Below are positions 16,356 to 26,601 of a DNA stretch of 64,000 nt, in pieces. This DNA comes from Corticimicrobacter populi (GTDB lineage: Bacteria; Pseudomonadota; Gammaproteobacteria; Burkholderiales; Burkholderiaceae_B): positions 124,001 to 188,000 of the forward strand of contig NZ_QETA01000004.1 of the NCBI RefSeq assembly GCF_003123725.1. Reading direction: 5' to 3'. Positions within the stretch are counted from its first letter, which is position 1, and every line of letters begins with the position of its first letter. The notes beneath the pieces were generated by a model. That model was given only the letters and a program-made list of their open reading frames with translations, had not been told where the DNA came from and did no database searches. The position numbers and the translations under genes are program-made.

Positions 16356-19300
16356 ATGATGAAAACGAATCACGGCAGGAGACGTTTCTTCAGGCTGTGT
16401 GGTGTCGGCGTGGCCGGCGCCACGGCAGCATCCCTGGGGTTTGCCCCTTCGGTCGCACATGCGACCCAGCCGCGCCAGTACAAGCTGTTGCGCGCCAAGG
16501 AGACGCGCAACAACTGTACATACTGTTCGGTGGGCTGTGGCCTGCTGATGTACAGCCTCGGCGATGGTGCCAAGAATGCCAAGGAAAGCATTTTCCACAT
16601 CGAAGGCGACCCGGATCATCCGGTCAGCCGTGGCTCGCTCTGTCCGAAGGGTGCCGGCCTGCTTGATTATGTACACAGCAAGCAGCGCCTGAAGCGCCCG
16701 CAATACCGCGCACCCGGCGGCACCGAGTGGCAGGACATGAGCTGGGAAGAGGCCATCGAGCGCATCGCGCGCCTGGTCAAGGATGACCGCGACGCGAACT
16801 TCATCGAGCAAAATGCCGATGGCACGACGGTCAACCGCCTGCTGTCTACCGGCATGCTCTGTTCGTCGGCTGCCAGCAACGAGACGGGCGTGCTGGATTT
16901 CTATTTTGCGCGCGCCCTGGGTATCCTGGGCATGGATTGCCAGGCACGGCTGTGCCATGCACCTACGGTGGCAGCGCTGGCACCCTCCTTCGGGCGCGGT
17001 GCCATGACCAACCACTGGGTCGATATCAAGAATGCCAACGTGGTGATGATCATGGGCGGCAACCCCGCCGAGGCCCATCCGGTGGGTTTCAAGTGGGTGA
17101 TCGAGGCCAAGATCAAGAACGGTGCCAAGGTGATCGTGGTCGATCCGCGCTTCAACCGCAGCGCCGCCGTGGCCGATCTGTATGCGCCGATCCGTGCAGG
17201 CTCCGACATCGCGTTCCTGATGGGCGTGGTGCGCTACCTGCTCGAGAACGACAAGATCCAGCACGACTATGTGCGTGAGTACACCAGTGCCGCACTCATT
17301 GTGCGCGAGGATTTCCAGTTCGAGGAAGGCCTTTTCAGCGGCTACGACGAGGCAGGCAAGACCTACGACAAGGCATCGTGGATGTATGAACTGGACGAGC
17401 AGGGCAACGCCCGCCGCGATCCGTCCATGCAGCATCCGCGCTGCGTCCTGAGCTTGCTGAAGCAGCACGTTTCCCGCTATACGCCCGAGATTGTCGAAGA
17501 AATCTGCGGTACGTCCAAGGAAGACTTCCTGGAAATCTGTGGCATCCTGGCCGAAACCTCGGCGCGCGATCGCACGACCACCTTCCTGTATGCGCTGGGC
17601 TGGACCCAGCACACCAGCGGTGCGCAGATGATCCGCGGCTCCGCCATGATTCAGCTGCTGCTGGGCAATATCGGTATGTCCGGTGGTGGCGTGAACGCCC
17701 TGCGCGGCCATTCCAACATCCAGGGTTATACCGATCTGGGGTTGCTGTCGCTGCGCCTGCCGGGCTACATGAACCTGCCGACCGAGCGCCAGACGTCACT
17801 GCAGCAGTATCTGGCCGAGACGACGCCCAGGGCGACGCAGGATGGCCAGGTCAATTACTGGAAAAATACCCCGAAGTTCTTCGTCAGCCTGATGAAGGAC
17901 CTGTGGGGCGAGCACGCGACGGCCGAGAACGACTGGGGTTTCGACTGGCTGCCCAAGTCGGATCGCAGCTATGACCTGATGGCCTTCCTGGAAATGATGT
18001 ACGAAGGCAAGGTCAACGGCTATATCGTGCAGGGCTTCAACCCGCTGGCAGCCGTGCCCGACAAGAACAAGACGCAGGCCGCGCTGTCGAAGCTGAAGTT
18101 CATGGTCACCATCGATCCGCTGGCGACCGAAACGGCCAGCTTCTGGCAGAACCATGGCGAAGAGCACGATGTGGATCCGACGCAGATCCAGACCGAGGTG
18201 TTCCGCCTGCCATCTTCCTGTTTTGCCGAGGAAAACGGTTCCATCGTCAACTCCGGCCGCTGGCTGCAGTGGCACTGGGCCGGCCAGGCACCTCCGCACG
18301 ATGCCTGGCACGATGGCAAGATCCTGGGCCATCTGTTCATGAAGATCCGGGAACTGTACGAAAAGGAAGGGGGGGCCAATCCCGAACCCATCCTGAACAT
18401 GAACTGGAACTTTACCGACAACTACGACCCTGCACCCGAAGAAGTGGCACGCCGCGCCAATGGCTATGCGCTGGCTGACATCAAGGATGCCCAGGGCAAC
18501 GTGGTGCGCCGCAAGGGACAGCTGCTGGATGATTTCAGCCAGTTGACCGACGACGGCAGCACGTCCAGTTTCTGCTGGGTCTTCGCCGGTTCGTGGACCG
18601 AGCAGGGCAACCAGATGGCGCGTCGCGACAACACCGATACCGGATTGGGCAACACGCCCGGCTGGGCCTGGGCCTGGCCGCAGAACCGACGCATCCTGTA
18701 CAACCGCGCCTCTGCCGACCTTGACGGCACGCCCTGGGATCCGCGTCGCCAGATCCTCTGGTGGAAAGAAGGGCGCTGGACCGGCGTGGATGTCCCCGAC
18801 TTCGCAGCAGGTGCCGCGCCCGGCACGCCTGCGCGTCCTTTCATCATGCTGCCCGAAGGGGTGGGACGCCTCTTCAGCCTGGGGGCGATGGTAGACGGGC
18901 CGTTCCCCGAGCACTACGAGCCGCTGGAGTCTCCCATCGAGAGCAATCCGCTGCATCCGGCCGTCACCATCAATCCGACGGCGCGCGTGTACGCGACCGA
19001 CCGTGAGCGCATGGGGCACCGGCAGAACTTCCCGTATGTCGCGACGACCTATTCGATCACCGAGCTGTTCCGTCACTGGACCAAGCACTCGCTCCTGAAT
19101 GCACTGGTGCAGCCCGAACAGTTCATCGAGATCGGCGAGGAACTGGCGGCGCGCAAGGGCATTGTCCACGGCGATGTGGTCCGGGTCAGTACCGAGCGTG
19201 GCTACATCAAGGGCAAGGCCGTGGTGACCAAGCGCGTGCGTACGCTCACGATCGCCGGCCAGCAGGTCGACAGCGTGGGCATTCCCGTGCACTGGGGCTT

Positions 19301-19415
19301 CAAGGGGTCAACGCGCAAGGGCTTCCTGGCCAATACGCTGCCGCCGGCCGTGGGTGATGCCAATTCGCAGACGCCCGAGTACAAGTCGTTCCTGGTCAAC
19401 ATCGAGAAAGCCTGA
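16356..19415 (+). CDS. fdnG: formate dehydrogenase-N type alpha subunit, cysteine form
   Basis: Molybdopterin (bis-MGD) catalytic subunit of 1019 residues that oxidises formate in the periplasm. A twin-arginine signal ([16 protein letters not shown]) is at residues 7-22. A [4Fe-4S] motif [10 protein letters not shown] has Cys54, 57 and 61 with the fourth Cys in GSLCPKGAG. At the active site E. coli FdnG has selenocysteine; here codon 200 is TGC ([10 protein letters not shown]), so it is the Cys form and needs no SECIS. Two tandem ATGs (16356, 16359) are possible starts. The genes for beta, gamma and FdhE follow closely. Confidence 0.93.
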   Translation: MMKTNHGRRRFFRLCGVGVAGATAASLGFAPSVAHATQPRQYKLLRAKETRNNCTYCSVGCGLLMYSLGDGAKNAKESIFHIEGDPDHPVSRGSLCPKGAGLLDYVHSKQRLKRPQYRAPGGTEWQDMSWEEAIERIARLVKDDRDANFIEQNADGTTVNRLLSTGMLCSSAASNETGVLDFYFARALGILGMDCQARLCHAPTVAALAPSFGRGAMTNHWVDIKNANVVMIMGGNPAEAHPVGFKWVIEAKIKNGAKVIVVDPRFNRSAAVADLYAPIRAGSDIAFLMGVVRYLLENDKIQHDYVREYTSAALIVREDFQFEEGLFSGYDEAGKTYDKASWMYELDEQGNARRDPSMQHPRCVLSLLKQHVSRYTPEIVEEICGTSKEDFLEICGILAETSARDRTTTFLYALGWTQHTSGAQMIRGSAMIQLLLGNIGMSGGGVNALRGHSNIQGYTDLGLLSLRLPGYMNLPTERQTSLQQYLAETTPRATQDGQVNYWKNTPKFFVSLMKDLWGEHATAENDWGFDWLPKSDRSYDLMAFLEMMYEGKVNGYIVQGFNPLAAVPDKNKTQAALSKLKFMVTIDPLATETASFWQNHGEEHDVDPTQIQTEVFRLPSSCFAEENGSIVNSGRWLQWHWAGQAPPHDAWHDGKILGHLFMKIRELYEKEGGANPEPILNMNWNFTDNYDPAPEEVARRANGYALADIKDAQGNVVRRKGQLLDDFSQLTDDGSTSSFCWVFAGSWTEQGNQMARRDNTDTGLGNTPGWAWAWPQNRRILYNRASADLDGTPWDPRRQILWWKEGRWTGVDVPDFAAGAAPGTPARPFIMLPEGVGRLFSLGAMVDGPFPEHYEPLESPIESNPLHPAVTINPTARVYATDRERMGHRQNFPYVATTYSITELFRHWTKHSLLNALVQPEQFIEIGEELAARKGIVHGDVVRVSTERGYIKGKAVVTKRVRTLTIAGQQVDSVGIPVHWGFKGSTRKGFLANTLPPAVGDANSQTPEYKSFLVNIEKA

Positions 19416-19429
19416 GAGAGATACGCACC

Positions 19430-20335
19430 ATGACTATGCAATCCCAGGACATTACCCGGCGTTCGGCCACCAACAGCCTGACGCCTGCCCCGCGTGTGCG
19501 GGACCACAAGGCCGAGGTGGCCAAGCTGATCGACGTCAGCATCTGTATCGGCTGCAAGGCCTGTCAGGTGGCCTGTAACGAGTGGAACGATCTGCGTGAC
19601 GAGGTGGGCCACAACGCCGGCGTGTACGACAACCCGGCCGACCTGTCACCCAAGACCTGGACGCTGATGCGCTTTGCCGAGCACGTCAATGAGCAGGGCA
19701 AGCTGGAGTGGCTGATCCGCAAGGATGGCTGCATGCACTGCGAGGATCCGGGCTGCCTGAAGTCCTGCCCCCAGCCTGGTGCCATCGTGCAATATGCCAA
19801 CGGTATCGTGGACTTCCAGTCCGAGCACTGCATTGGCTGCGGCTACTGCGTGGCCGGCTGTCCGTTCGATGTGCCGCGCATCAGCAAGGAAGACAACAAG
19901 GCCTACAAGTGCACACTGTGTTCCGACCGCGTGCAGGTGGGGCAGGAGCCTTCCTGCGTCAAGACCTGCCCGACCGGCGCGATTTCGTTCGGCACCAAGG
20001 AAGACATGCTGCACAAGGCGGCCGGCCGCGTCGAGGAAATGAAGACGCGTGGCCTGGAAAATGCCGGCATCTACGATCCCCAGGGCGTGGGTGGCACGCA
20101 TGTGATGTATGTGTTGCAGCATGCCGACCAGCCTGAGCTGTATCATGGCTTGCCCAAGGATCCGCATATCAGTGGCGTGGTCGAGGGCTGGAAGGGCTGG
20201 TTCAAGCCGCTGGCGGCATTGGGCTTCGTCACGGCCCTGGCCGGTGCGGCAGCGCACTACATGAGTGCCGGCCCCAACGAGGTGGATGAAGACGAAGAAG
20301 AGCACGACGATCAGCACAAGGGAGACAAGCCATGA
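19430..20335 (+). CDS. fdnH: formate dehydrogenase beta subunit (iron-sulfur)
   Basis: Electron-transfer subunit of 301 residues with four ferredoxin-type cysteine clusters: [46 protein letters not shown] and [22 protein letters not shown] single C-terminal transmembrane helix (about residues 258-280) anchors it, as in FdnH, and ends in an acidic tail. It carries electrons from the alpha subunit to the cytochrome b subunit. It starts 14 bases after the alpha gene and overlaps the gamma gene by 4 bases. Confidence 0.93.
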   Translation: MTMQSQDITRRSATNSLTPAPRVRDHKAEVAKLIDVSICIGCKACQVACNEWNDLRDEVGHNAGVYDNPADLSPKTWTLMRFAEHVNEQGKLEWLIRKDGCMHCEDPGCLKSCPQPGAIVQYANGIVDFQSEHCIGCGYCVAGCPFDVPRISKEDNKAYKCTLCSDRVQVGQEPSCVKTCPTGAISFGTKEDMLHKAAGRVEEMKTRGLENAGIYDPQGVGGTHVMYVLQHADQPELYHGLPKDPHISGVVEGWKGWFKPLAALGFVTALAGAAAHYMSAGPNEVDEDEEEHDDQHKGDKP

Positions 20336-21003
20336 ACAAGAAGCAGATGATCCTGCGCACGCCGCTGCCAGACCGGATGTGTCACTGGGCCATGGTGGTG
20401 TGCTTTGCGCTGGTGTCGCTGTCAGGCCTGTCGTGGGTGTTTCCCAGCCTGAACTGGCTCAACGGCGTCTTCGGCACGCCGCAGATGGCACGGCTGCTGC
20501 ATCCGTTCTTCGGGGTGGCGGTATTCGTGGCGCTGGTCTATCTGTTCGTGCGCTTCGTGAAGTACAACCTGTTCGTCAAGGAAGACCTGATCTGGGTGCG
20601 TAACGTCAAGTCAGTGATGGAGGGCGATCACAGCACGCCGTTGCGCATCGGCAAATACAATGCCGGTCAGAAATTCCTGTTCTGGGGCATCATGACCCTG
20701 ATCACGCTGCTGCTGGTGACGGGCCTGATGATCTGGCGTGCCTATTTTGCCCATCTGGTGCCGATCCCGTTGCTGCGCATTGCGATGTTCCTGCATTCCT
20801 TCGCAGGTGTCAGCCTGATGCTGCTGATCATCGGCCACGTTTACCTGGCATTCTGGGTCAAGGGTTCGATTCGCGGCATGGTGACGGGTTATGTCACCCG
20901 CAAGTGGGCCCGTACCCACCATGATCGCTGGTATCAGGAAATCTCGGCGACCAAGCCGTCGTCGCCGGAAGCCGCGCAGCAGCAGCCGGAGAATGCGCGA
21001 TGA
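20332..21003 (+). CDS. fdnI: formate dehydrogenase gamma subunit (cytochrome b556)
   Basis: Membrane di-heme cytochrome of 223 residues with four hydrophobic helices. Candidate heme-ligand histidines are in [14 protein letters not shown], near [11 protein letters not shown], in [21 protein letters not shown] and in the loops. It passes electrons to quinone in the inner membrane. Four-base overlaps with both neighbours indicate translational coupling. Confidence 0.92.
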   Translation: MNKKQMILRTPLPDRMCHWAMVVCFALVSLSGLSWVFPSLNWLNGVFGTPQMARLLHPFFGVAVFVALVYLFVRFVKYNLFVKEDLIWVRNVKSVMEGDHSTPLRIGKYNAGQKFLFWGIMTLITLLLVTGLMIWRAYFAHLVPIPLLRIAMFLHSFAGVSLMLLIIGHVYLAFWVKGSIRGMVTGYVTRKWARTHHDRWYQEISATKPSSPEAAQQQPENAR

Positions 21004-21935
21004 GCATTCGCATCGTGCCCGAGTCCGAGCGTACGCCTGGCGTCGATCACATCGAGCCGGTCCTGCTGCCGCAGGCCGCAACGCCCTATGGTCGTCGCGC
21101 AGCACGCCTGCGCACGCTGGCCGAAGGACACCCGATGGCCGATTATCTGTCATGGGCAGCCGACCTTGCCGACGCCCAGCAGGCCGTTTCCCAGGCAGCT
21201 TCATTGCCCGAGGCCGAGGTCACGACCCTCGCCGACCGGGTTCGCGGGCAGGCCTACGCACCGCTGCACAGCGAGCACTGGCAGCGTTCTGCGCATTGGC
21301 AGGCGCAACTGGACAGCCTGCTGGAAAAAGTGGCACCGTTGCCCACCATGCAGTCCGCGCCGGTGCGCCAGGCGCTGGAGAGCCTGCGCACGGCAGACAG
21401 TGCGCAGCGCGACGCCTGGGCCGATGCGCTGTTGGCCGGGTTGCGCGGCGACGAGCCCGGCTCCGCAGTTCCCGAGGCGGGTGCGGCGCAGTTGCTGTGG
21501 GGCGCGCTGTCGGTCTACTGGCGGCAACTGGCGAGCAGCCTGCCTGGCGCAGGAGTGGCCGAGTTGGGTGAGCATCGTCATCTGTGCCCGGTCTGCGGGC
21601 ATGCGCCGGTCGGCAGTCTGATCCTTGACGGCAGCCGCGCCGGATTGCGCTATTTGCAATGCAGTCTGTGTGAAAGCCAGTGGCATGTGGTACGGACCAA
21701 ATGCACCAATTGTGACGGCACTGGCGCGCTTGATTACTGGTGCCTGGACGATGCCCAGGCATCCGTGCGTGCCGAAAGCTGCGGCGACTGTGACAGCTAT
21801 CTGAAGGGCTTTTACCTGCAGGCAGACCGTGCCCTGGACCCGGTGGCGGATGACCTGGCCACGCTGGCGCTGGATGCCGAAATGGACGCCAAGGGGCTGG
21901 CGCGCAGCGGCGTCAATCCGCTCATGCTGCCCTGA
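21000..21935 (+). CDS. fdhE: formate dehydrogenase accessory protein FdhE
   Basis: Cytoplasmic maturation factor of 311 residues. The C-terminal half holds rubredoxin-like paired cysteines: CPVCGHAPVGS, CSLCESQWHVVRTKCTNCDG and ESCGDCDSYLK, the FdhE signature. FdhE is needed for active Tat-exported formate dehydrogenase. The gene overlaps fdnI by 4 bases, so it is in the same operon. Confidence 0.93.
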   Translation: MSIRIVPESERTPGVDHIEPVLLPQAATPYGRRAARLRTLAEGHPMADYLSWAADLADAQQAVSQAASLPEAEVTTLADRVRGQAYAPLHSEHWQRSAHWQAQLDSLLEKVAPLPTMQSAPVRQALESLRTADSAQRDAWADALLAGLRGDEPGSAVPEAGAAQLLWGALSVYWRQLASSLPGAGVAELGEHRHLCPVCGHAPVGSLILDGSRAGLRYLQCSLCESQWHVVRTKCTNCDGTGALDYWCLDDAQASVRAESCGDCDSYLKGFYLQADRALDPVADDLATLALDAEMDAKGLARSGVNPLMLP

Positions 21936-21945
21936 CGACCACACT

Positions 21946-22563
21946 ATGGCGCAACCGGTCATCTCCGACGCAAAGGCCCCCCATACCCTGGTCGAGGATG
22001 CGCTGGCCATTCTGACCGGTGCGTTCGTGATCTCTTTCGGGGTGATGCTGTTGCGCCAGGCCGGCACGCTGACTGGTGGGACGGCCGGGCTGGCCTTTTT
22101 GCTGCACTACGCCTGGGATGTCCGTTTCGGCACGGCGTTTTTTCTGCTGAATGCGCCGTTTTTCGTGCTGGCGCTGCGGCGCATGGGGCCGGCCTTTACG
22201 GTGAAGACCATCTGCGCCATCGGCCTGGTGTCGCTGTTCACTGAGTTGCATCCGCACTTCATCGAGATTGCTCGCATCGAACCCCTGTATGCCACTGCGA
22301 TTGGCAGTATTGCGATGGGATTGGGTCTGCTGGTGCTGTTCCGGCATCGCGCCAGCCTGGGTGGCTTCAACATTCTGGCGCTTTATCTGCAGGAGCGTCA
22401 TGGCATCCGGGCCGGCAAGGTGCAGATGGGGCTGGATTTCGCGATCCTGGCAGCGTCGCTGTTCGTGGTGTCGCTGCCGCTGGTGGCGATTTCCATCGTG
22501 GGGGCCTTCATGCTGAACCTGATCATCGCGATGAACCACCGCCCCAATCGCTATCTGGCCTGA
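21946..22563 (+). CDS. YitT-family membrane protein
   Basis: Integral membrane protein of 205 residues with five or six hydrophobic helices. The features LTGGTAGLAFLLHYAWD and FRHRASLGGFNILALYLQER match the YitT/DUF161 family. ATG 21946 lies 10 bases after the fdhE stop, so it is probably co-transcribed. Whether it has anything to do with formate metabolism is unknown; YitT family functions are poorly established. It ends 4 bases from the convergent aldolase gene. Confidence 0.75.
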   Translation: MAQPVISDAKAPHTLVEDALAILTGAFVISFGVMLLRQAGTLTGGTAGLAFLLHYAWDVRFGTAFFLLNAPFFVLALRRMGPAFTVKTICAIGLVSLFTELHPHFIEIARIEPLYATAIGSIAMGLGLLVLFRHRASLGGFNILALYLQERHGIRAGKVQMGLDFAILAASLFVVSLPLVAISIVGAFMLNLIIAMNHRPNRYLA

Positions 22564-22567
22564 GTGG

Positions 22568-23395
22568 CTACCTGGCGTCACCGGGCCGTGATCGGGCCAG
22601 CGTGGCGCGGACCTGTGCAGCATGCTGCGCAGCCTGGTTGAGCCAGTACAGGTCACTGCCCATAATCAGCATGTCGCAACCCAGCGCCACCAATTCCCGT
22701 GCCTGCTCCAGATCGGCAGGGGCGCAGGGCACCATGACCTTGATGCTGCGCGCATGGCATTTTTCCAGAAGTTCTTCCAGGCGTGTGCGGACTTCGGGAT
22801 GGCGCATGCGGTAGTCCACCGGTAAATTTCGCGACAGCGAATAGTCGGCCGGGCCGAAGTGCACGGCATCAATGCCGGGTACGTCCAGGATGGCATCGAT
22901 GTCATCGAAGAATTCATAGCTCTCGGCCATGGGAACGATCACCGTGCGTGCGTTTTCCGATTCGGTGTAGGTCTGCCAGTCGAAGCCGGCGGCGGCAAAA
23001 CGGGCCGAACGTACCGAACTGTCACCGCCTCGACGACCCATGCCGGGAAATTTGCTCATGCGGATAATGGCGCGCATCTGCTCGGCGTTATGTACCTGAG
23101 GAATGATGACGCCTGTCGCACCCAGTTCCAGCGAGGTGCGAATTTCTGATTCAATTGTGCCGCTGACGCGCACCAGTGCATCGATACCTGCCGCACGGGC
23201 GGCCAGGAGCATCTTTTCGAGCTGTCCGTCGACACCCAGTGCCGTATGCTCGGTGTCGATGAAAACAAAGTCCAGACCGTGATGGCCGGCGGTTTCCACA
23301 GGCATGCAGGAGCCACCGTAGATATTCATGCCGTACGTGACCAGCCGCTCATGGCGCAGCTTGTCCTTGAGCGTGAGAAGAGAGGGGGCGGACAT
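22568..23395 (-). CDS. HpcH/HpaI-family aldolase
   Basis: Class II-type aldolase of 275 residues in the HpaI/citrate-lyase-beta TIM-barrel family. Motifs: FVFIDTEHTALG, LGATGVIIPQVHNAEQM, VPMAESYEFFDDIDAIL (candidate metal Glu) and VHFGPADYSLSR (candidate metal Asp). It likely cleaves a 2-oxo-4-hydroxy acid to pyruvate plus an aldehyde or oxo acid. It is the last gene of a TRAP operon, behind a nitrilase-family hydrolase, so its substrate is probably a product of the imported carboxylate. The exact reaction is not recognisable. Confidence 0.8.
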   Translation of the reverse strand: MSAPSLLTLKDKLRHERLVTYGMNIYGGSCMPVETAGHHGLDFVFIDTEHTALGVDGQLEKMLLAARAAGIDALVRVSGTIESEIRTSLELGATGVIIPQVHNAEQMRAIIRMSKFPGMGRRGGDSSVRSARFAAAGFDWQTYTESENARTVIVPMAESYEFFDDIDAILDVPGIDAVHFGPADYSLSRNLPVDYRMRHPEVRTRLEELLEKCHARSIKVMVPCAPADLEQARELVALGCDMLIMGSDLYWLNQAAQHAAQVRATLARSRPGDAR

Positions 23396-23418
23396 AGGGT
23401 TTCCTGGATAAATGGAGA

Positions 23419-24252
23419 TCAGAGTCGGTAGGTGGCGGGCAGGCGGTCACGAAACGGGTGGACCTCGAACACGCCCGGTTCCCGGATCAGGGACTTGTTG
23501 CGCGCGCGCGCGATGTCGATCTCGGCAGTGAAGATGCCGTCCTCAGCACCGGCCCGCACCAGGGTATTGCCCAGTGGATCAATAATGTGGCTGTTGCCGA
23601 TGAAAGGCATGCCGCATGCCGCGTCGTTGCGGTTGGGGGCCATGAAGTACACGAGATTCTCGTTGGCCCGTACGGTGCTGAACAGATCGGGCAGAATGCG
23701 GGCCTGTTCTGGCCAGGCGGCTGGCAACACGATGATGTCCGCCCCTTCCAGCGCCAGGGTGCGAGTGACTTCGGGGAAGCGGATTTCGTAGCAGATGGCC
23801 AGGCCGATGCGGCCTATATCGGTATCGAATATCGGCACGGATGTGTCTTCCGGAATATCGACGAAGCAGTCTCCCGGCATCAGTGGCAAATGACGCTTGT
23901 GGTGCAGGCCGATAAGGCCCTGCGGGCCAATCAATGCTGCCGTGTTATAGGTCTGGTTGCCATCGCGCTCGAAGAATCCGACCACGATATGGATGCCGGT
24001 CTCGGCGCTGACCTGCAGCAGCGGATCGAGATCGCCGCGTTCGACGACCAGTGCTGCTTCGCGCAGTGTTTCGAGTGTCTCGTACGTATCGGGTGTCAGA
24101 TACATCTCAGGGAAGGCGATCAGGCGCGAGCCTTCGGCAGCGGCTTTTCGTGCGGCTGAAACGACGATGCGCAGCGTGGCAGGCAGGTCGTGGGGAACGG
24201 GCTGCATCTGAGCCACGGAAACTTTGAGGGGGGCGGGAATAGGAGGGGTCAT
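23419..24252 (-). CDS. nitrilase-superfamily carbon-nitrogen hydrolase
   Basis: Hydrolase of 277 residues with the full Glu-Lys-Cys triad: Glu in AFPEMYLTPD, Lys in GLHHKRHLPLMPGD and Cys in GLAICYEIRFPEV. It likely hydrolyses an amide or N-carbamoyl compound. ATG 24252 has AGGA eight bases upstream and lies just after the dctP stop (24257), so it is translationally close. The operon position suggests it acts on the solute brought in by the TRAP system. Amidase versus true nitrilase cannot be decided. Confidence 0.82.
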   Translation of the reverse strand: MTPPIPAPLKVSVAQMQPVPHDLPATLRIVVSAARKAAAEGSRLIAFPEMYLTPDTYETLETLREAALVVERGDLDPLLQVSAETGIHIVVGFFERDGNQTYNTAALIGPQGLIGLHHKRHLPLMPGDCFVDIPEDTSVPIFDTDIGRIGLAICYEIRFPEVTRTLALEGADIIVLPAAWPEQARILPDLFSTVRANENLVYFMAPNRNDAACGMPFIGNSHIIDPLGNTLVRAGAEDGIFTAEIDIARARNKSLIREPGVFEVHPFRDRLPATYRL

Positions 24253-24256
24253 GACA

Positions 24257-25258
24257 TCAGTCCTGTACATCGAAGCCGACGATCTCGAACGCTTTCTGCG
24301 TCAGTTCGGGGTTGATTTTGTTGGCGTGCTCGAGAATGACGGGGCGCAGTTGCTCGCGAAAGCGGCTCAGTGCTTCCTCATCCAGATGGTTGACTTGCAT
24401 GCCGGCCTGCTCCAGTTCCGCAATGACTTTGGCATCGTTCTCGCGTGAAAGCTGGCGTTGTTCAAGGCGGACTTCCATGGCGACATCCCTGAGCAACTGC
24501 TGCTCGTCGGTGTTCAACCTGTCCCAGAACGGTTTGCCGACCAGCACCATGTGAGCGTTATAAGAGTGACGGGTGAGCGAAAGATACTTTTGCACTTCAT
24601 TGAATTTGGCCGACAGGATGACCGTGGCCGGATTTTCCTGTCCATCTACCGTGCCGGTCTCGAGCGCGGTATGTACCTCGGTAAACGGCAGCGGTGTCGG
24701 GTTCGCGCCCAGGGCCCGCCAGGTATCGACACTGATCGGAGACTCCTGCAGTCGGATTTTGATGCCGGAGGCGTCTGCCGGCAGGGCGACGGGGTGTACG
24801 TTGTTGGTCAGGTGGCGCATGCCCAGCTCCCAGAAGGCCAGTCCGACCAACTGGCGCTGGGGCAGTTGTGCAATCAGGCGATCACCGACCTCGCCGTCGA
24901 GGAGCACATCGACCTTTTGGGGATCGGTATACAGAAAAGGCAGATCAAGCAGGCCGAAGTCGGGCACCTGGGTGACCAGGTTGCCGGCGCTCCACATCAT
25001 CATTTCGATCACGCCGCCCTGCAGCGAGGACAGCACCTGGGCGTCGCCACCCAGCACGCCATTGGGAAAGAGGCGGACTTTGATCTTGCCGCCGCTGCGC
25101 TCGGCCACTTTCTCGGCGAACAGTTCCATGCCTTGTACCGGTGGCGTGCCCTTGGGGGTGGTGACGGCAAACTTGATCGTGTGGGAGCGGTACTCTGCTG
25201 CCGCTGCAGTGGTGCAGAAGCAGGTGGCGGTAGCCAGGGCGATGAGTATTTTGTGCAT
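24257..25258 (-). CDS. TRAP transporter solute-binding subunit (DctP family)
   Basis: Periplasmic binding protein of 333 residues with a Sec signal peptide (MHKILIALATATCFCTTAAAA, written in part). DctP features: IKFAVTTPKGTPPVQGMELFAEKV, GVLGGDAQVLSSLQGG, a substrate-arginine region GIKIRLQESPI and LETGTVDGQENP. It delivers a carboxylate ligand to the DctQM membrane pair encoded just upstream. The gene order Q-M-P differs from the common P-Q-M. The ligand is unknown. Confidence 0.88.
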   Translation of the reverse strand: MHKILIALATATCFCTTAAAAEYRSHTIKFAVTTPKGTPPVQGMELFAEKVAERSGGKIKVRLFPNGVLGGDAQVLSSLQGGVIEMMMWSAGNLVTQVPDFGLLDLPFLYTDPQKVDVLLDGEVGDRLIAQLPQRQLVGLAFWELGMRHLTNNVHPVALPADASGIKIRLQESPISVDTWRALGANPTPLPFTEVHTALETGTVDGQENPATVILSAKFNEVQKYLSLTRHSYNAHMVLVGKPFWDRLNTDEQQLLRDVAMEVRLEQRQLSRENDAKVIAELEQAGMQVNHLDEEALSRFREQLRPVILEHANKINPELTQKAFEIVGFDVQD

Positions 25259-25302
25259 GTTGCGATCCGTTGGGAGGGAAAGTGAGAGTCAAATGCCGTC
25301 TG

Positions 25303-26583
25303 TCAGCGGGATAGCCAGGCAGCCGGTACCATGATGAGATCGGGAAAGGCGACCAGCAGGGCCAGCACCAGCAACTCTGCGATCAGGAAGGGGGCCACAC
25401 CCTGCAGCAGATGTTCGAGTTTGAGCTTGCCGATGCCGCATACCACGTTCAGTACGGTGCCTACCGGCGGCGTGATCAGACCGATCGAGCAATTGATCAT
25501 GAACAGGACTGCGAAGTAGATCGGGTCGATGCCGGCTGCCTCGACCACCGGAATCAGAATGGGGGCCAGCAGCAGGACGGTCGGGGTCAGATCCATGACC
25601 ATGGATATCAGGGTGATGAGCACCATCAGCACGACGACCAGCAGTTTGGGCTGATCCATGATGGGTTCGATCAGGTCGATGATCTGGCCTGGAATGTCGG
25701 CCAGGGTGATGAGCCAGGCGGGTACGGCTGCGGCTGCCACCAGGAACATCACGGCGGCCGTGGTCTTGCCGGCCTGTAGCAGCAACCCGACCAGACTGTA
25801 CAGACTGAGCTCACGGTAGATGACGATCGAGACGAACAGAGCATATACGGCGGCGACAGCGCCTGCCTCGGTGGGGGTGACGATGCCAAAGCGCAGGCCA
25901 ACGACAATGATGACTGGCAGCATCATGGCCCAGAAGCTTTCGCCAAGCGCCTTGAGCCGTACCTTGGCCGAGGCGCGCGGGGCGAGCTCGGCGGTACTGT
26001 TGCGCGAGAGCAGCCACCACGCCACACTCAGCGCCACCGCCAGGAGGAGTCCGGGGGCAATGCCGGCCAGGAACAGCTTGGTAATCGACAGGCCGGAGGC
26101 CACGCCCAGTACCACGAAGCCGATGCTGGGCGGAATGATCGAGCCCAGAATGGAGACGGAAGCAATCAAGCCGCCAGAGCGATTCTTGTCATAGCCTGCC
26201 ATGACCATCATGGGTAGCAGCAGTGCGGTCAGTGAGGCGGCATCAGCCAGCGCCGATCCTGACAGACTGGACAGCAGTACGCCGGCAAAAATGGTGACGT
26301 AGCCCAGGCCCCCGCGCAGGTGTCCGACCATGGCGACGGCCAGTGCAATGATGCGGCGCGACAGGCCGCCATTGTTCATGATCTCCCCGGCGATGATGAA
26401 CAGCGGAATGGCCAGCAAGGGGAAGTTGCTTGCGGCGCTCAGGATATTCTGGGCCAGGATCTGGCCGTCGAACAGGCCGATTTGCCACATCAGGGCAACA
26501 CCGCAGGCCAGCAGTGCGTAGGCGATAGGCATGCCGATGGCGATGCCGGCGATCAGCGTGCAGACAAAGAGGGCGAGAGTCAT
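25303..26583 (-). CDS. TRAP transporter large permease (DctM family)
   Basis: Permease of 426 residues with about 12 helices, the normal DctM length. Family motifs: IPLFIIAGEIMNNGGLSRRI, LSGSALADAASLTALLLPMM, IASVSILGSIIPPSIGFVVLG and MINCSIGLITPPVGTVLNVV. It is the sodium-coupled translocation subunit. It sits 18 bases after the small-subunit gene in one operon. Confidence 0.92.
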   Translation of the reverse strand: MTLALFVCTLIAGIAIGMPIAYALLACGVALMWQIGLFDGQILAQNILSAASNFPLLAIPLFIIAGEIMNNGGLSRRIIALAVAMVGHLRGGLGYVTIFAGVLLSSLSGSALADAASLTALLLPMMVMAGYDKNRSGGLIASVSILGSIIPPSIGFVVLGVASGLSITKLFLAGIAPGLLLAVALSVAWWLLSRNSTAELAPRASAKVRLKALGESFWAMMLPVIIVVGLRFGIVTPTEAGAVAAVYALFVSIVIYRELSLYSLVGLLLQAGKTTAAVMFLVAAAAVPAWLITLADIPGQIIDLIEPIMDQPKLLVVVLMVLITLISMVMDLTPTVLLLAPILIPVVEAAGIDPIYFAVLFMINCSIGLITPPVGTVLNVVCGIGKLKLEHLLQGVAPFLIAELLVLALLVAFPDLIMVPAAWLSR

Positions 26584-26601
26584 GATAGATGGGGTGCTGC
26601 T

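Noticed and set aside
16941-16961. Selenocysteine site in the formate dehydrogenase alpha subunit
   Set aside because: Codon 200 is TGC, not TGA, so no Sec insertion or SECIS element is needed.
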